From the NCBI RefSeq assembly GCF_030817415.1, contig NZ_JAUSZI010000002.1:4092001-4156000 (forward strand): a DNA stretch of 64,000 bases, read 5' to 3'. The stretch's first letter is position 1; each line of letters begins with the position of its first letter. The translations under genes were made by a program, and so were the position numbers. Origin of the DNA: Streptomyces umbrinus (GTDB lineage: Bacteria > Actinomycetota > Actinomycetes > Streptomycetales > Streptomycetaceae). The notes under the pieces are model-generated. The model worked only from the letters and a program-made list of their open reading frames with translations, did no database searches and was not told the origin of the DNA. Below are positions 24,908 to 32,743 of the stretch, one piece after another.

Positions 24908-26863
24908 TCACCGCACCTGGACCCACTTCGCCTCCGACGGCGTCCCGTCCGCGTCCGTCACGAACAGCATGTACCAGCCGGGCGGCACCAGCGTCCGGTC
25001 CTTCGGTACGTCCACGGTGACCGAGTCCTCCGTCTTCGTGACCCCGAGCGCGATGGACCGCTGCTCGACGTCGGTGGTGTGGGTGACCGCGCTCGGCCGC
25101 ATCAGACGGGCGTTCACGATCCGGTCCGGATGCCGGGTCGCGAAGGTCGCGCGGCCCTCGCCGTCGACCTCCTGCGGACCGTCGCCGAGTACGGGACGGG
25201 TCTTGGCGTTCTTGTGCAGGGTGGGCGGGGTGTAGATCTCCATGCGCTGCTCGAAGTGGCCGAGCTTGGTGTTCTGCTGGTCGTCGAAGAGCGGGTCGGA
25301 GCCGAACGTGGCGACCCGGCCGTCGGGCAGCAGCAGCGCCTCCGAGTGGTAGTTGCGGCCGACCCTGGGCGAGGCCGCCGAACGGAAGGAGTTGGACCTG
25401 GGGTCGTAGAACTGCGCCTTGAGGATGTTGCTGGCGCTGCGCCCGCGGTAGTCCGAGGAGCCGTTGGATGTGAACACCGAGTCGTCCGGCATGATCACGC
25501 TGTTCAGGTAGCGGGTGCCCTGCGGCAGGTCGGGGCCGTCCTCGAAGACGGGGTTGTCCTTCTTGAGGTCGATGACCGCGGTGCGCGAGGTCGCCTTCTT
25601 GGACTCGCCGACGCCTCCGCCGCCGAGGATCATCACCTTCTGGTCCTGGGCCGGGGGCAGCAGCAGGGACGCCGACGTCTCCGTCTGGTCGGTGTCGCTC
25701 AGCCCCGGCACCTTCTCGAACTTGTTGGTCTTCAGATCCCACAGGCCGGGTTCGCGCCCCATGGTGGCGGGCCCGTAACCGGCGTTCGAGGCCGGGTAGA
25801 AGAGCTTGCCGCCCTTGGTGAGGAAGAGGGCGGGATAGGTCGGGAAGTAGTGCTTGGGGCCCGGGGTCCACTTCTTGGTCTTCGGGTCGTAGATCTCGTT
25901 GTCGCCCGGGTCGATCACCCCGACGTCGTCGAGCCCGGAGACCGCTAGCACCCGCCCGTCCTCCAGACCGACCAGCGTCGGATACCAGCGGGCCTTGCCC
26001 ATCGGCGCGACGGGCACGTACTTCTCCGCCGTCGGGTCGAACTCGTACGCGGCCTTGATCCCCTGGAAGTCCTGCTTGTCCATGGTGATCTTCTCGGAGA
26101 GGCCATATGTATTGGCCGCCTCCTTCCCCTTCAGGCCGAGAATCTCGTACTGGGCCTGCTTGCCCGCGACCGACCGCTGCCCCAACTCGGCGGCCTCGAC
26201 GAAGACCCGGGCCTCGCTCGCGGTGACCTTCGTCTTCCAGGGCTGCATCACACCGGCCCTGTTGTACGTGATCTCCTGCGTGCGCTTGGCCTTGGGGACG
26301 GTGACGTCGAACCTGCTGACGTACTCCACCCCGGTCGGCGAACGGAACCGGGTGCCCTTCTTGAGGACGACCGGCCTGTCGGGGTTCTCGTTCTTCACGC
26401 GCATGCCGCCGCCGGCCCGGTCGACCTCGCCGTCGAGCAGCTCGTAACGCGCCGTGCCGCCGGCCACCAGCATCCTGCCGCTGGGGAGTTGGGCGTGTCC
26501 GGCGCAGAAGAAGTCGTCCGGGGTGGGGATCTTCTTGAAGGTGTCGTTCCTCGGGTCCCACAGGACGGTGTCGAAGGAGCCCTTGTCGAACTTCTTCTGC
26601 TCGTTGCCGGAGCCCGCGACGATCAGCACCTTGCCGGTGTGCAGGAGCGCCGCGTGGATGGCGTTGGTGCGGAACTCCTTCGGAATGTCCAGATGCTTCC
26701 AGGAGCCGTACTTCGCCTTGTAGCCCGGCTGGGCGATCTTGTACTCGTAGTACTGCTCCGAGGCGAAGCCGATCGCGGCCGGGGCGTTGAGTCCGGCGAG
26801 CAGCGCGACGCCGCCTATGCCGAGCAGCCTCTTCTGGGTCTTCTTCGAAGGGCGGTAGGCCAT
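24908..26863 (-). CDS. glxA: GlxA galactose-oxidase-like copper radical oxidase
   Basis: An extracytoplasmic mononuclear copper enzyme with a Tyr-Cys cofactor, needed in Streptomyces to mature the CslA-made glycan at hyphal tips. The 651-residue protein has an N-terminal hydrophobic segment (residues 11-33), Kelch-like beta-propeller repeats and a C-terminal Ig-like domain. The expected cofactor and copper residues are visible: Cys120 (DFFCAGH), Trp293-Tyr294 (ARWYPTL), Tyr505-His506 (GRNYHSE) and His595 (SAVTHTT). ATG 26863 follows the cslA TAG by 3 bases, with its AGGAGG site inside the cslA end, so translation is coupled. Confidence 0.92.
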   Translation of the reverse strand: MAYRPSKKTQKRLLGIGGVALLAGLNAPAAIGFASEQYYEYKIAQPGYKAKYGSWKHLDIPKEFRTNAIHAALLHTGKVLIVAGSGNEQKKFDKGSFDTVLWDPRNDTFKKIPTPDDFFCAGHAQLPSGRMLVAGGTARYELLDGEVDRAGGGMRVKNENPDRPVVLKKGTRFRSPTGVEYVSRFDVTVPKAKRTQEITYNRAGVMQPWKTKVTASEARVFVEAAELGQRSVAGKQAQYEILGLKGKEAANTYGLSEKITMDKQDFQGIKAAYEFDPTAEKYVPVAPMGKARWYPTLVGLEDGRVLAVSGLDDVGVIDPGDNEIYDPKTKKWTPGPKHYFPTYPALFLTKGGKLFYPASNAGYGPATMGREPGLWDLKTNKFEKVPGLSDTDQTETSASLLLPPAQDQKVMILGGGGVGESKKATSRTAVIDLKKDNPVFEDGPDLPQGTRYLNSVIMPDDSVFTSNGSSDYRGRSASNILKAQFYDPRSNSFRSAASPRVGRNYHSEALLLPDGRVATFGSDPLFDDQQNTKLGHFEQRMEIYTPPTLHKNAKTRPVLGDGPQEVDGEGRATFATRHPDRIVNARLMRPSAVTHTTDVEQRSIALGVTKTEDSVTVDVPKDRTLVPPGWYMLFVTDADGTPSEAKWVQVR

Positions 26864-26866
26864 GGC

Positions 26867-28723
26867 CTAGTTACCTCCTGTCGTACCGCTGGAGACCGTC
26901 CCGCTGGAGACCGTCCCGCTGGGGAGCGAGCCGCTGGGGAGCGAGCCGCTGGGAAGCGTGCCGCCGGCGCTGAAGGCCGGCGCGGGTGCGGGCTCGCCGT
27001 CCGGGATCCGGGCGACGGCCGGGGTGGCGACGCGCTGCCGGGCCCGGCGTTCCTGGAACCGGGTGCCCAGCCACACGCCGACCGGAGCGAGGGAGATCGC
27101 CAGGGCGAGGACGGCCCAGGTGCGCATGGCCGCGTGCGTGTGCCCTAGGACGAACGACGCCACCAGCGAGGCCGTCAGGACTGCCGCCCAGAACAGGTGG
27201 ATCCGGAAGGTCAGCACCCGATCGGGGCTGGCGCCGCCGCCCTTCGGGGTGACCACGAAACGGCTGGGGCGGCGGACCACGGCCGCGCCGAGCGACTTGA
27301 GGTAGATCGGCGCGGACAGGGCCGACATCGCCATGCCGGCGAGGCCGCCCGAGCCTTCCGGTTCGTGCGGGGAGACGTTGTGCCGCCGGTTCCAGAGATA
27401 GAGGCCGATCTGGAGGGCGGCGGCGTCGCTGTAGAGCATCAGCCACATGGAGGCGGCGACCTGGGTGCCGGACGCGCCGAACCACAGGAACAGGACGCAA
27501 CTGAGGATGCCCAGCAGCCAGTTGACGGCCGTCATCGGGTAGTAGACGAGCATCATCGTGTACGAGAACAGCCGGCCGGGCGGCATCGTGAAGGGTGCCT
27601 TCCAGTACTGCTTGAACAGCGTCTCGTACGTACCGCGCGACCAGCGCATCTGCTGGGTGAAGAAGTCGGTCCAGGACTCGGGGCCCTCGCCCACGGCCAG
27701 CACGTCGGGTGTGTAGACCGACTGCCAGTGGTGGCCGGTCCTCGGGTTCTTGTGCCGGTGCAGCTCGAACCCGGTGGCCATGTCCTCGGTGATGGAGTCG
27801 TACAGCCCGCCGACCTGCCGGACGGCCGCGATCCGTACGACGTTGTTGGTGCCGACGAACATGGGGGCGCGGTAGCGGTTGCCGGCCCGCTGGATCAGCG
27901 CGTGGAACAGGAACTGCTGGGACTCGGCCGCCTTGGTGACCGGAGTGGTGTAGTTGCCGTACACCTGCGGGCCGACGACGAACGCGACGTCCGGGTCGCG
28001 GAAGTAGCCCATCATCCGCTCCAGGAACTCGGGGAGCGGGACGTGGTCGGTGTCGACGGAGGCGAAGAAGTCGTACTCGCCGCCGTGCATCGCGATCCAC
28101 GCGTTGTAGTTGCCGTGCTTCGTACGGGCCTTGTGGACGCCCTTGACCCTGTTCCACTCGGGGACGCCGTGGCGGGTGAAGTGCCGTACGCCCAGTTCGA
28201 CACAGAGGGCCTTGGCCTGTTCGTCGTCGCCCTCGTCCAGGAGCCATACGTCGACGCCGTGGGGGCCGGGGTGGGTGACGCGGACGGCGCCTTCCAGAGT
28301 GGCGCGGACCATCGAGAGCGGTTCCTTGCCCGGGACGTACGTGGTGAGGAAGGCGACCCTGGTGCCGGGCTCCGGGAAGACGGGTATCGGGTCCCTCGCC
28401 ACCATGGTCGCGTGGGCGATGGAGACCACGTTGACGACCATGAACAGCTCGATCAGGCCGATGGATATGAGCATCGCGATGTCGAGGCCGACCAGCCAGC
28501 GGGTGCCGCCCTCTCTGACGACCCAGTGGGTCGGCCAGACCAGGTAGACGAGGAGCAGCCCCGTGAGCAGCGGGGCGAGCGTCATGAGCAGGACGGCTCG
28601 TATTCGGTGTGGCTCGCGCGACAGGAGCTTTGTGTACTGCACCCGGTACGCGGTGCCGGACGGCTCCGCGAGCGGTCCGGCCAGTTGGCTGTGGGTGTCG
28701 TAGTCGTAGCCCTCCGGCCGCAC
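26867..28723 (-). CDS. cslA: CslA cellulose-synthase-like glycosyltransferase
   Basis: A membrane GT2 enzyme that makes a beta-glycan at the growing hyphal tip. The 618-residue protein has two N-terminal membrane helices, a cytoplasmic GT2 domain and further C-terminal helices. The catalytic motifs are the DTD of SVDTDHVPLP, TEDMATGFE and QMRWSRG. GTG 28723 follows TGGAGG by 5-6 bases and fits the family start better than any in-frame codon further upstream. The extreme C-terminus carries five 15-base tandem repeats encoding (L/T)(P/V)SGS-like units. glxA follows 3 bases later. Confidence 0.92.
   Translation of the reverse strand: MRPEGYDYDTHSQLAGPLAEPSGTAYRVQYTKLLSREPHRIRAVLLMTLAPLLTGLLLVYLVWPTHWVVREGGTRWLVGLDIAMLISIGLIELFMVVNVVSIAHATMVARDPIPVFPEPGTRVAFLTTYVPGKEPLSMVRATLEGAVRVTHPGPHGVDVWLLDEGDDEQAKALCVELGVRHFTRHGVPEWNRVKGVHKARTKHGNYNAWIAMHGGEYDFFASVDTDHVPLPEFLERMMGYFRDPDVAFVVGPQVYGNYTTPVTKAAESQQFLFHALIQRAGNRYRAPMFVGTNNVVRIAAVRQVGGLYDSITEDMATGFELHRHKNPRTGHHWQSVYTPDVLAVGEGPESWTDFFTQQMRWSRGTYETLFKQYWKAPFTMPPGRLFSYTMMLVYYPMTAVNWLLGILSCVLFLWFGASGTQVAASMWLMLYSDAAALQIGLYLWNRRHNVSPHEPEGSGGLAGMAMSALSAPIYLKSLGAAVVRRPSRFVVTPKGGGASPDRVLTFRIHLFWAAVLTASLVASFVLGHTHAAMRTWAVLALAISLAPVGVWLGTRFQERRARQRVATPAVARIPDGEPAPAPAFSAGGTLPSGSLPSGSLPSGTVSSGTVSSGTTGGN
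26886..26960 (-). repeat. 15-bp tandem repeat in the cslA 3' end
   Basis: Five 15-base units: CCGCTGGAGACCGTC twice, CCGCTGGGGAGCGAG twice, and one CCGCTGGGAAGCGTG. They keep the reading frame and encode a Ser/Gly/Pro-rich tail, which can vary in length by whole units without a frameshift. Confidence 0.9.
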
Positions 28724-28853
28724 AGCGCCCTCCAGTGATCGAACGAGCCGATACCCACACAAAAGTGGCTTTTGGTCGGCGTGTCGAACGGAGGGGGTCC
28801 AGTTGGGGGGTAGGGGGGCGAGGCGTTGTCGATCCACCTGCGGGCGGGTGGGG

Positions 28854-28942
28854 GTTGCTCGCGCAGTTCCTCGCGCCCCTAAAAGACTGCGCAGTTCCCC
28901 GCGCCCCTTAGGGGGTTGGGGGCGCGGGGAACTGCGCGAGCA
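28854..28942. repeat. GGGGCGCGGGGAACTGCGC repeat, copies 3a-3c (inverted pair)
   Basis: A minus-oriented copy (28854-28879, with one base change) is followed by a perfect inverted pair, GCGCAGTTCCCCGCGCCCC (28888-28906) and GGGGCGCGGGGAACTGCGC (28918-28936). The pair can form a 19-bp stem with an 11-base loop. Confidence 0.85.
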
Positions 28943-28991
28943 ACCCAAGACGGCGGTCACGCGACAACCAGGCCCGAGCACCGGTTCTTTC

Positions 28992-29020
28992 AGGGGTGCG
29001 GGGAACTGCGCGACCAGCCC
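28992..29020 (+). repeat. GGGGCGCGGGGAACTGCGC repeat, copy 4
   Basis: AGGGGTGCGGGGAACTGCGC followed by GACCAGCCC; one base differs from the core. Confidence 0.85.
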
Positions 29021-29063
29021 ACGACGACCGGCACGCGACGAAGCAACCTCGGCCACCGTTCTC

Positions 29064-29091
29064 AGGGGCGCGGGGAACTGCGCGACAAGCC
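29064..29091 (+). repeat. GGGGCGCGGGGAACTGCGC repeat, copy 5
   Basis: AGGGGCGCGGGGAACTGCGC followed by GACAAGCC, 59 bases before the thiamine-binding-like gene's stop. Confidence 0.85.
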
Positions 29092-29149
29092 CCCACCGGC
29101 CCGCACCCACCACACAGCCCCGCGGAAGCGACAGGGCAAGGCAGAGCGG

Positions 29150-29443
29150 CTACACCGACAGGTGTCGCTCCACCGTGTCGACCTTGGACGTCAGTCCGTC
29201 GGTGACACCGGGCCTGATGTCCGCCTTGAGGACGACGGACACACGTGGCGCCCGCTCCTCCACCACAGCGACGGCACGCTTCACGACGGCCATCACTTCG
29301 TCCCACTCCCCCTCGATCGAGGTAAACATCGCGTCGGTGCGATTGGGCAGCCCCGACTCCCGCACGACCCGCACGGCGTCGGCGACGTACTCGCCCACGT
29401 CCTCACCGACACCCAGCGGCGTCACGGAGAAAGCGACGATCAT
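29150..29443 (-). CDS. MTH1187/YkoF-like thiamine-binding protein (DUF77)
   Basis: A 97-residue ferredoxin-like-fold protein that begins [20 protein letters not shown] and contains [18 protein letters not shown] near residue 41. These are the marks of the MTH1187 family (DUF77), members of which bind thiamine or hydroxymethylpyrimidine as soluble carriers. The ATG overlaps the stop of the upstream DUF3817 gene (ATGA, 29440-29443), so the two are made together. No thiamine riboswitch is visible upstream, so the ligand remains open. Confidence 0.8.
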   Translation of the reverse strand: MIVAFSVTPLGVGEDVGEYVADAVRVVRESGLPNRTDAMFTSIEGEWDEVMAVVKRAVAVVEERAPRVSVVLKADIRPGVTDGLTSKVDTVERHLSV

Positions 29444-29784
29444 GCGCTGACGATCCCCTCGTTGCGGGCGCGGGACGCGATGAGCGCGTTCTCCGCCTCG
29501 CGCTTGAGCTTGCGCTCGGCGAAGAAGCCGCCGGCCGGCAGCACGGAGAGGACGAAGTAGAGGGCCGCGGTCTTCAGGTCCCACTTGGCGCGGTTCCAGG
29601 CGTCGGCCCAGAAGATCAGGTACAGGATGAAGAGGACGCCGTGGACCATGCCCATCACGGGTACCGCGTTGAAGTCCGTCGTCCGCTTCAGCACCGAGCA
29701 GACCAGCAGGAGGAGGAAGGAAACGGCCTCGGGAGCCGAGACCAGACGGAGACGACGGAGGGCGGAGGCGGTCTTGATGTCCAC
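29440..29784 (-). CDS. DUF3817 integral membrane protein (paralogue)
   Basis: A 114-residue protein with three membrane segments and the family motif [20 protein letters not shown], then [16 protein letters not shown]. It resembles the DUF3817 protein at 20266-20604 in length and in the AFFVERK/GFFAERK end. Coupled to the thiamine-binding-like gene by a 4-base overlap, it might be a membrane partner for that carrier; this is guilt by association only. The region upstream (29785-30017) separates it from the divergent AIM24 operon. Confidence 0.8.
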   Translation of the reverse strand: MDIKTASALRRLRLVSAPEAVSFLLLLVCSVLKRTTDFNAVPVMGMVHGVLFILYLIFWADAWNRAKWDLKTAALYFVLSVLPAGGFFAERKLKREAENALIASRARNEGIVSA

Positions 29785-30017
29785 GAGTCACCTTCGGTGG
29801 GAGGAGTCTGGGGTGGATTCGGAAGGGGTGCCGGTGCCGCGCCGATGCTTTGTGAACGCACGCACAAGCTTTCCCATTGAAGCATCCGGGCCCCGGCCGC
29901 CCGGCCGCGGGGTCCGGGCAGGCGGCACCTGACAGACCGGACCCCGAGGTGTCTTCAGGGACGGATCATCCCGAAGGATCTGTTCGGCGACCAGGCCCGA
30001 CGGCTACCGTCATCACC

Positions 30018-30656
30018 GTGGCGATGTTCCGACTCCAAGGCAGCAAGGTGCTGGCCGTCGACATGACCGGCGACGCCGTGAAGGCGAAGAACGGGTCGAT
30101 GGTGGCGTACGACGGTCAGATGGCCTTCAAGAAGCTCAGCGGCGGTGGCGAGGGTATCCGCGGCATGGTGACGCGCCGGATCACCGGTGAGCAGATGACC
30201 CTCATGGAGGTGAAGGGACAGGGGACCTGCTGGTTCGCCGACCGGGCAAGCGAGATCAACCTCGTGAACCTCCAGGGCGACAAACTCTTCGTCGAGTCGA
30301 GCAATCTGCTCGCGACCGACTCCGGCCTGCGCACGGGCACGTCCTTCACGGGACTCAGGGGCGCCTCGCAGGGCAACGGGCTCTTCACGACGACCATCGA
30401 GGGGCACGGCCAGGCGGCGATCATGTCGGACGGGCCGGCCGTGGTGCTGCGGGTCAGCTCGCAGTACCCGCTGACCGTGGACCCGGGGGCGTACATCGCC
30501 CATCAGGGCAATCTGCGGCAGTCCTTCCAGTCCGGTGTGACGTTCCGCACGTTCATGGGCGAGGGCGGCGGCGAGGCCTTCCAGATCCGCTTCGAGGGCG
30601 ACGGCGTCGTGTACGTGCAGCCCAGTGAGCGCAACTCGATCGCGGGAGATGTGTGA
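30018..30656 (+). CDS. AIM24 family protein 1
   Basis: A 212-residue beta-prism (AIM24/TRAP-like) protein: FRLQGSKVLAVDM at the start, then SMVAYDGQMAFKKL, and alternating short strands with many Gly. AIM24 homologues include a mitochondrial inner-membrane organising protein; bacterial function is unknown. GTG 30018 follows TACCGT (30005-30010) by 7 bases and no ribosome-binding site is present, a leaderless layout; ATG 30024 is an alternative. It is the first gene of three AIM24 genes in a row. Confidence 0.8.
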   Translation: MAMFRLQGSKVLAVDMTGDAVKAKNGSMVAYDGQMAFKKLSGGGEGIRGMVTRRITGEQMTLMEVKGQGTCWFADRASEINLVNLQGDKLFVESSNLLATDSGLRTGTSFTGLRGASQGNGLFTTTIEGHGQAAIMSDGPAVVLRVSSQYPLTVDPGAYIAHQGNLRQSFQSGVTFRTFMGEGGGEAFQIRFEGDGVVYVQPSERNSIAGDV

Positions 30657-30657
30657 C

Positions 30658-31308
30658 ATGCCCTTCCGTGAGATCAACTCGAAGATGATCGAGGCCACGG
30701 TCATGCCGGGGCAGCGGCTGTTCAGCCAGCGCGGCGCGATGCTCGCCTACAAGGGCGAGGTGTCCTTCACCCCCAACATGCAGGGCGGCCAGGGCGGCCT
30801 CATGTCGATGATCGGACGGCGGGTGGCCGACGAGGCGACTCCGCTGATGACCGTCGAGGGCTCCGGCACCGTCCTGTTCGGGCACGGCGGCCACCACATC
30901 CAGGTGATCAGCCTCACGGGCGAGACCCTGTACGTGGAGGCGGACCGGCTGCTGGCCTTCGACGGCACCCTGGAGCAGGGCACGATGTTCATGGGCTCGC
31001 AGGGCGGGGTCATGGGCATGGTGCGCGGCCAGATGACGGGTCAGGGGCTGTTCACCACGACCCTCAAGGGGCACGGCAGCGTCGCCGTCATGGCGCACGG
31101 CGGGGTCATCGAGGTGCCGATCAGCCCGCAGCGCCCGGTCCATGTCGATCCGCAGGCGTACGTCGCCCACCACGGGGACGTACGCAACAAGCTCTCCAGC
31201 GCGCTCGGTCTGCGCGATCTGGTGGGCCGCGGCTCGGGCGAGGCGTTCCAGCTGGAGCTCAGCGGGAGTGGTGCGGTGTACGTGCAGGCGTCGGAGGAGA
31301 AGCTGTGA
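30658..31308 (+). CDS. AIM24 family protein 2
   Basis: A 216-residue AIM24 paralogue that begins MPFREINSKMIEATVMPGQR. It shares RLFSQRGAMLAYKGEV, the GQGLFTTTLKGHG strand and the C-terminal FQLELSGSGAVYVQ with protein 1. The ATG lies one base after the stop of gene 1, and the third gene starts within its stop (GTGA), so all three are tightly coupled. The proteins may assemble as a hetero-oligomer. Confidence 0.8.
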   Translation: MPFREINSKMIEATVMPGQRLFSQRGAMLAYKGEVSFTPNMQGGQGGLMSMIGRRVADEATPLMTVEGSGTVLFGHGGHHIQVISLTGETLYVEADRLLAFDGTLEQGTMFMGSQGGVMGMVRGQMTGQGLFTTTLKGHGSVAVMAHGGVIEVPISPQRPVHVDPQAYVAHHGDVRNKLSSALGLRDLVGRGSGEAFQLELSGSGAVYVQASEEKL

Positions 31309-32102
31309 CCACCTACCCGGGCACGGGCCCCGTGATCCACGACCCGTCGACACTGCCGGTCGACGACAACGTGAACGCGTACACCTTCTGCGTGGAGCTC
31401 AAGGGGAGCGAGTGGTTCCTGCAGAAGGGCAAGATGATCGCCTACTACGGCTCGATGGAGTTCAACGGCATCGGGCACGGTCGTCTCGACCGGCTGGTGC
31501 GGACGAGTTTTCATTCGCCGTTGCACGCGAGCGACTGGGTCGTGGCCTCCGGCTCGGGCAAGATGCTCCTCGCCGACCGGGCCTTCGACGTGAACTCCTT
31601 CGACCTGGAGGAGGGCAATCTGACCATTCGCTCGGGCAACCTCCTCGCTTTTCAGCCAAGTCTCGCGCTCAAGCAGTCGATCGTGCCGGGCTTCCTCACG
31701 CTGATCGGGACGGGCAAGTTCGTGGCCGCGTCGAACGGTCCCGTGGTGTTCATGGAACCCCCGATCCGGGTCGACCCGCAGGCCCTGGTCGGCTGGGCCG
31801 ACTGCCCCTCGCCGTGCCACCATTACGACCACGGGTACATGACAGGCCTGATGGGCGGTCTACGTGCACTGACGGGCATGGGAGGGGCCTCCGGGGAGGA
31901 GCACCAGTTCGAGTTCGTGGGAGCCGGCACGGTGCTGCTCCAGTCCAGCGAGGCCCTGATGGCGGAGCAGGCCGCGGGCGCGGTCCCGAACCAGGCTGGA
32001 GTGCCGGGTGGTGGCGGGGCACCCGGCCACCAGGGACAGCAAGCCGGCGCACCGCGCCTTCCCGGACAGCTGGGAGACCTCCAGCGTCGCTTCGGGCTGT
32101 GA
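31305..32102 (+). CDS. AIM24 family protein 3 with Gly/Gln-rich tail
   Basis: A 265-residue AIM24 paralogue, longer than the other two. The core (residues 20-225) has WFLQKGKMIAYYGSMEF and FEFVGAGTVLLQSSE. The last 45 residues are rich in Gly, Pro, Gln and Ala and look disordered. A CPSPCHHYDHGY segment near residues 167-178 has two Cys and three His, which could bind a metal and is absent from the other two copies. GTG 31305 overlaps the stop of gene 2. Confidence 0.8.
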   Translation: MTTYPGTGPVIHDPSTLPVDDNVNAYTFCVELKGSEWFLQKGKMIAYYGSMEFNGIGHGRLDRLVRTSFHSPLHASDWVVASGSGKMLLADRAFDVNSFDLEEGNLTIRSGNLLAFQPSLALKQSIVPGFLTLIGTGKFVAASNGPVVFMEPPIRVDPQALVGWADCPSPCHHYDHGYMTGLMGGLRALTGMGGASGEEHQFEFVGAGTVLLQSSEALMAEQAAGAVPNQAGVPGGGGAPGHQGQQAGAPRLPGQLGDLQRRFGL

Positions 32103-32194
32103 GCGGTAGTCTGCGGAGTGTGACGTCGAACATGTGCGCGCCGTCACGCAACCCTCACTAGTTCCCTTTTCAACATCTTAGGTAGAATTCATAC

Positions 32195-32671
32195 ATGGAG
32201 ACCGAGACGGCCACTCGCTGGCTGACCGATGCGGAGCAGTGCGCCTGGCGCACCCACCTGGAGGTCAACAGGCTGTTGACGTATCAGCTCGAAAAGGACC
32301 TCCAACCGTTCGGCCTGACGATGAACGACTACGAGATCCTGGTGAACCTCTCCGAGTCGGAGGGCGTACGGATGCGGATGAGCGACCTCGCGTCCGCCAC
32401 CCTCCAGTCCAAGAGCCGCCTCTCCCACCAGATCACCCGCATGGAGAACGCGGACCTGGTCAGGCGCGAGAACTGCGAGTCCGACCGCCGTGGGCTGTAC
32501 GCCGTGCTCACGGACCACGGCATGGAGACGATGAAGAAGGTCGCGCCTCATCATGTGGCGTCCGTGCGGCGGCACTTCATCGACCTCCTCTCGCCGGAGG
32601 CCCTGGAAGAGCTCCACAAGTCCCTGACCCCCATCGCGGAGCACCTGCGGGGGCAGCGGGGACGTTCGTGA
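32195..32671 (+). CDS. MarR family transcriptional regulator
   Basis: A 158-residue winged-helix regulator: TMNDYEILVNLSESEGVRMRMSDLASATLQSKSRLSHQITRMENADLVRRE (residues 43-93), then CESDRRGLYAVLTDHG. Cys90 at the base of the wing could make it redox-sensitive, as in OhrR-type members, but this is a guess. The promoter has TAGAAT (32183-32188) 6 bases before the ATG, so the mRNA is probably leaderless. It is co-directional with the AIM24 operon and convergent with the histidine kinase. Confidence 0.85.
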   Translation: METETATRWLTDAEQCAWRTHLEVNRLLTYQLEKDLQPFGLTMNDYEILVNLSESEGVRMRMSDLASATLQSKSRLSHQITRMENADLVRRENCESDRRGLYAVLTDHGMETMKKVAPHHVASVRRHFIDLLSPEALEELHKSLTPIAEHLRGQRGRS

Positions 32672-32743
32672 CGTACGACCTGATCGACCGGACCGACCTG
32701 GCGGCCGAGTAGACCGGCCGAGCAGACCGGCTGACTCGGCCGG

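Larger units (their letters stand above)
28724..29149. other. 426-base intergenic region packed with dispersed repeats
   Basis: No gene is seen between cslA and the thiamine-binding-like gene. The cslA promoter should be near 28730-28790. The rest holds four or five copies of the GGGGCGCGGGGAACTGCGC element: 28854-28879, an inverted pair at 28888-28936, 28992-29020 and 29064-29091. Confidence 0.8.

Noticed and set aside
28724..29113. N-terminal extension of CslA through the repeat cluster
   Set aside because: The extension translates repeat copies (AVPRAP/QFPAPL-like peptides). GTG 28723 has a strong GGAGG and fits the family.
32672..32743. GACCGGCTGAG-like short repeats between the MarR and kinase genes, considered as an operator array
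   Set aside because: The units are irregular (12-22 bases apart) and lie between two stop codons, so a regulatory role is unlikely.
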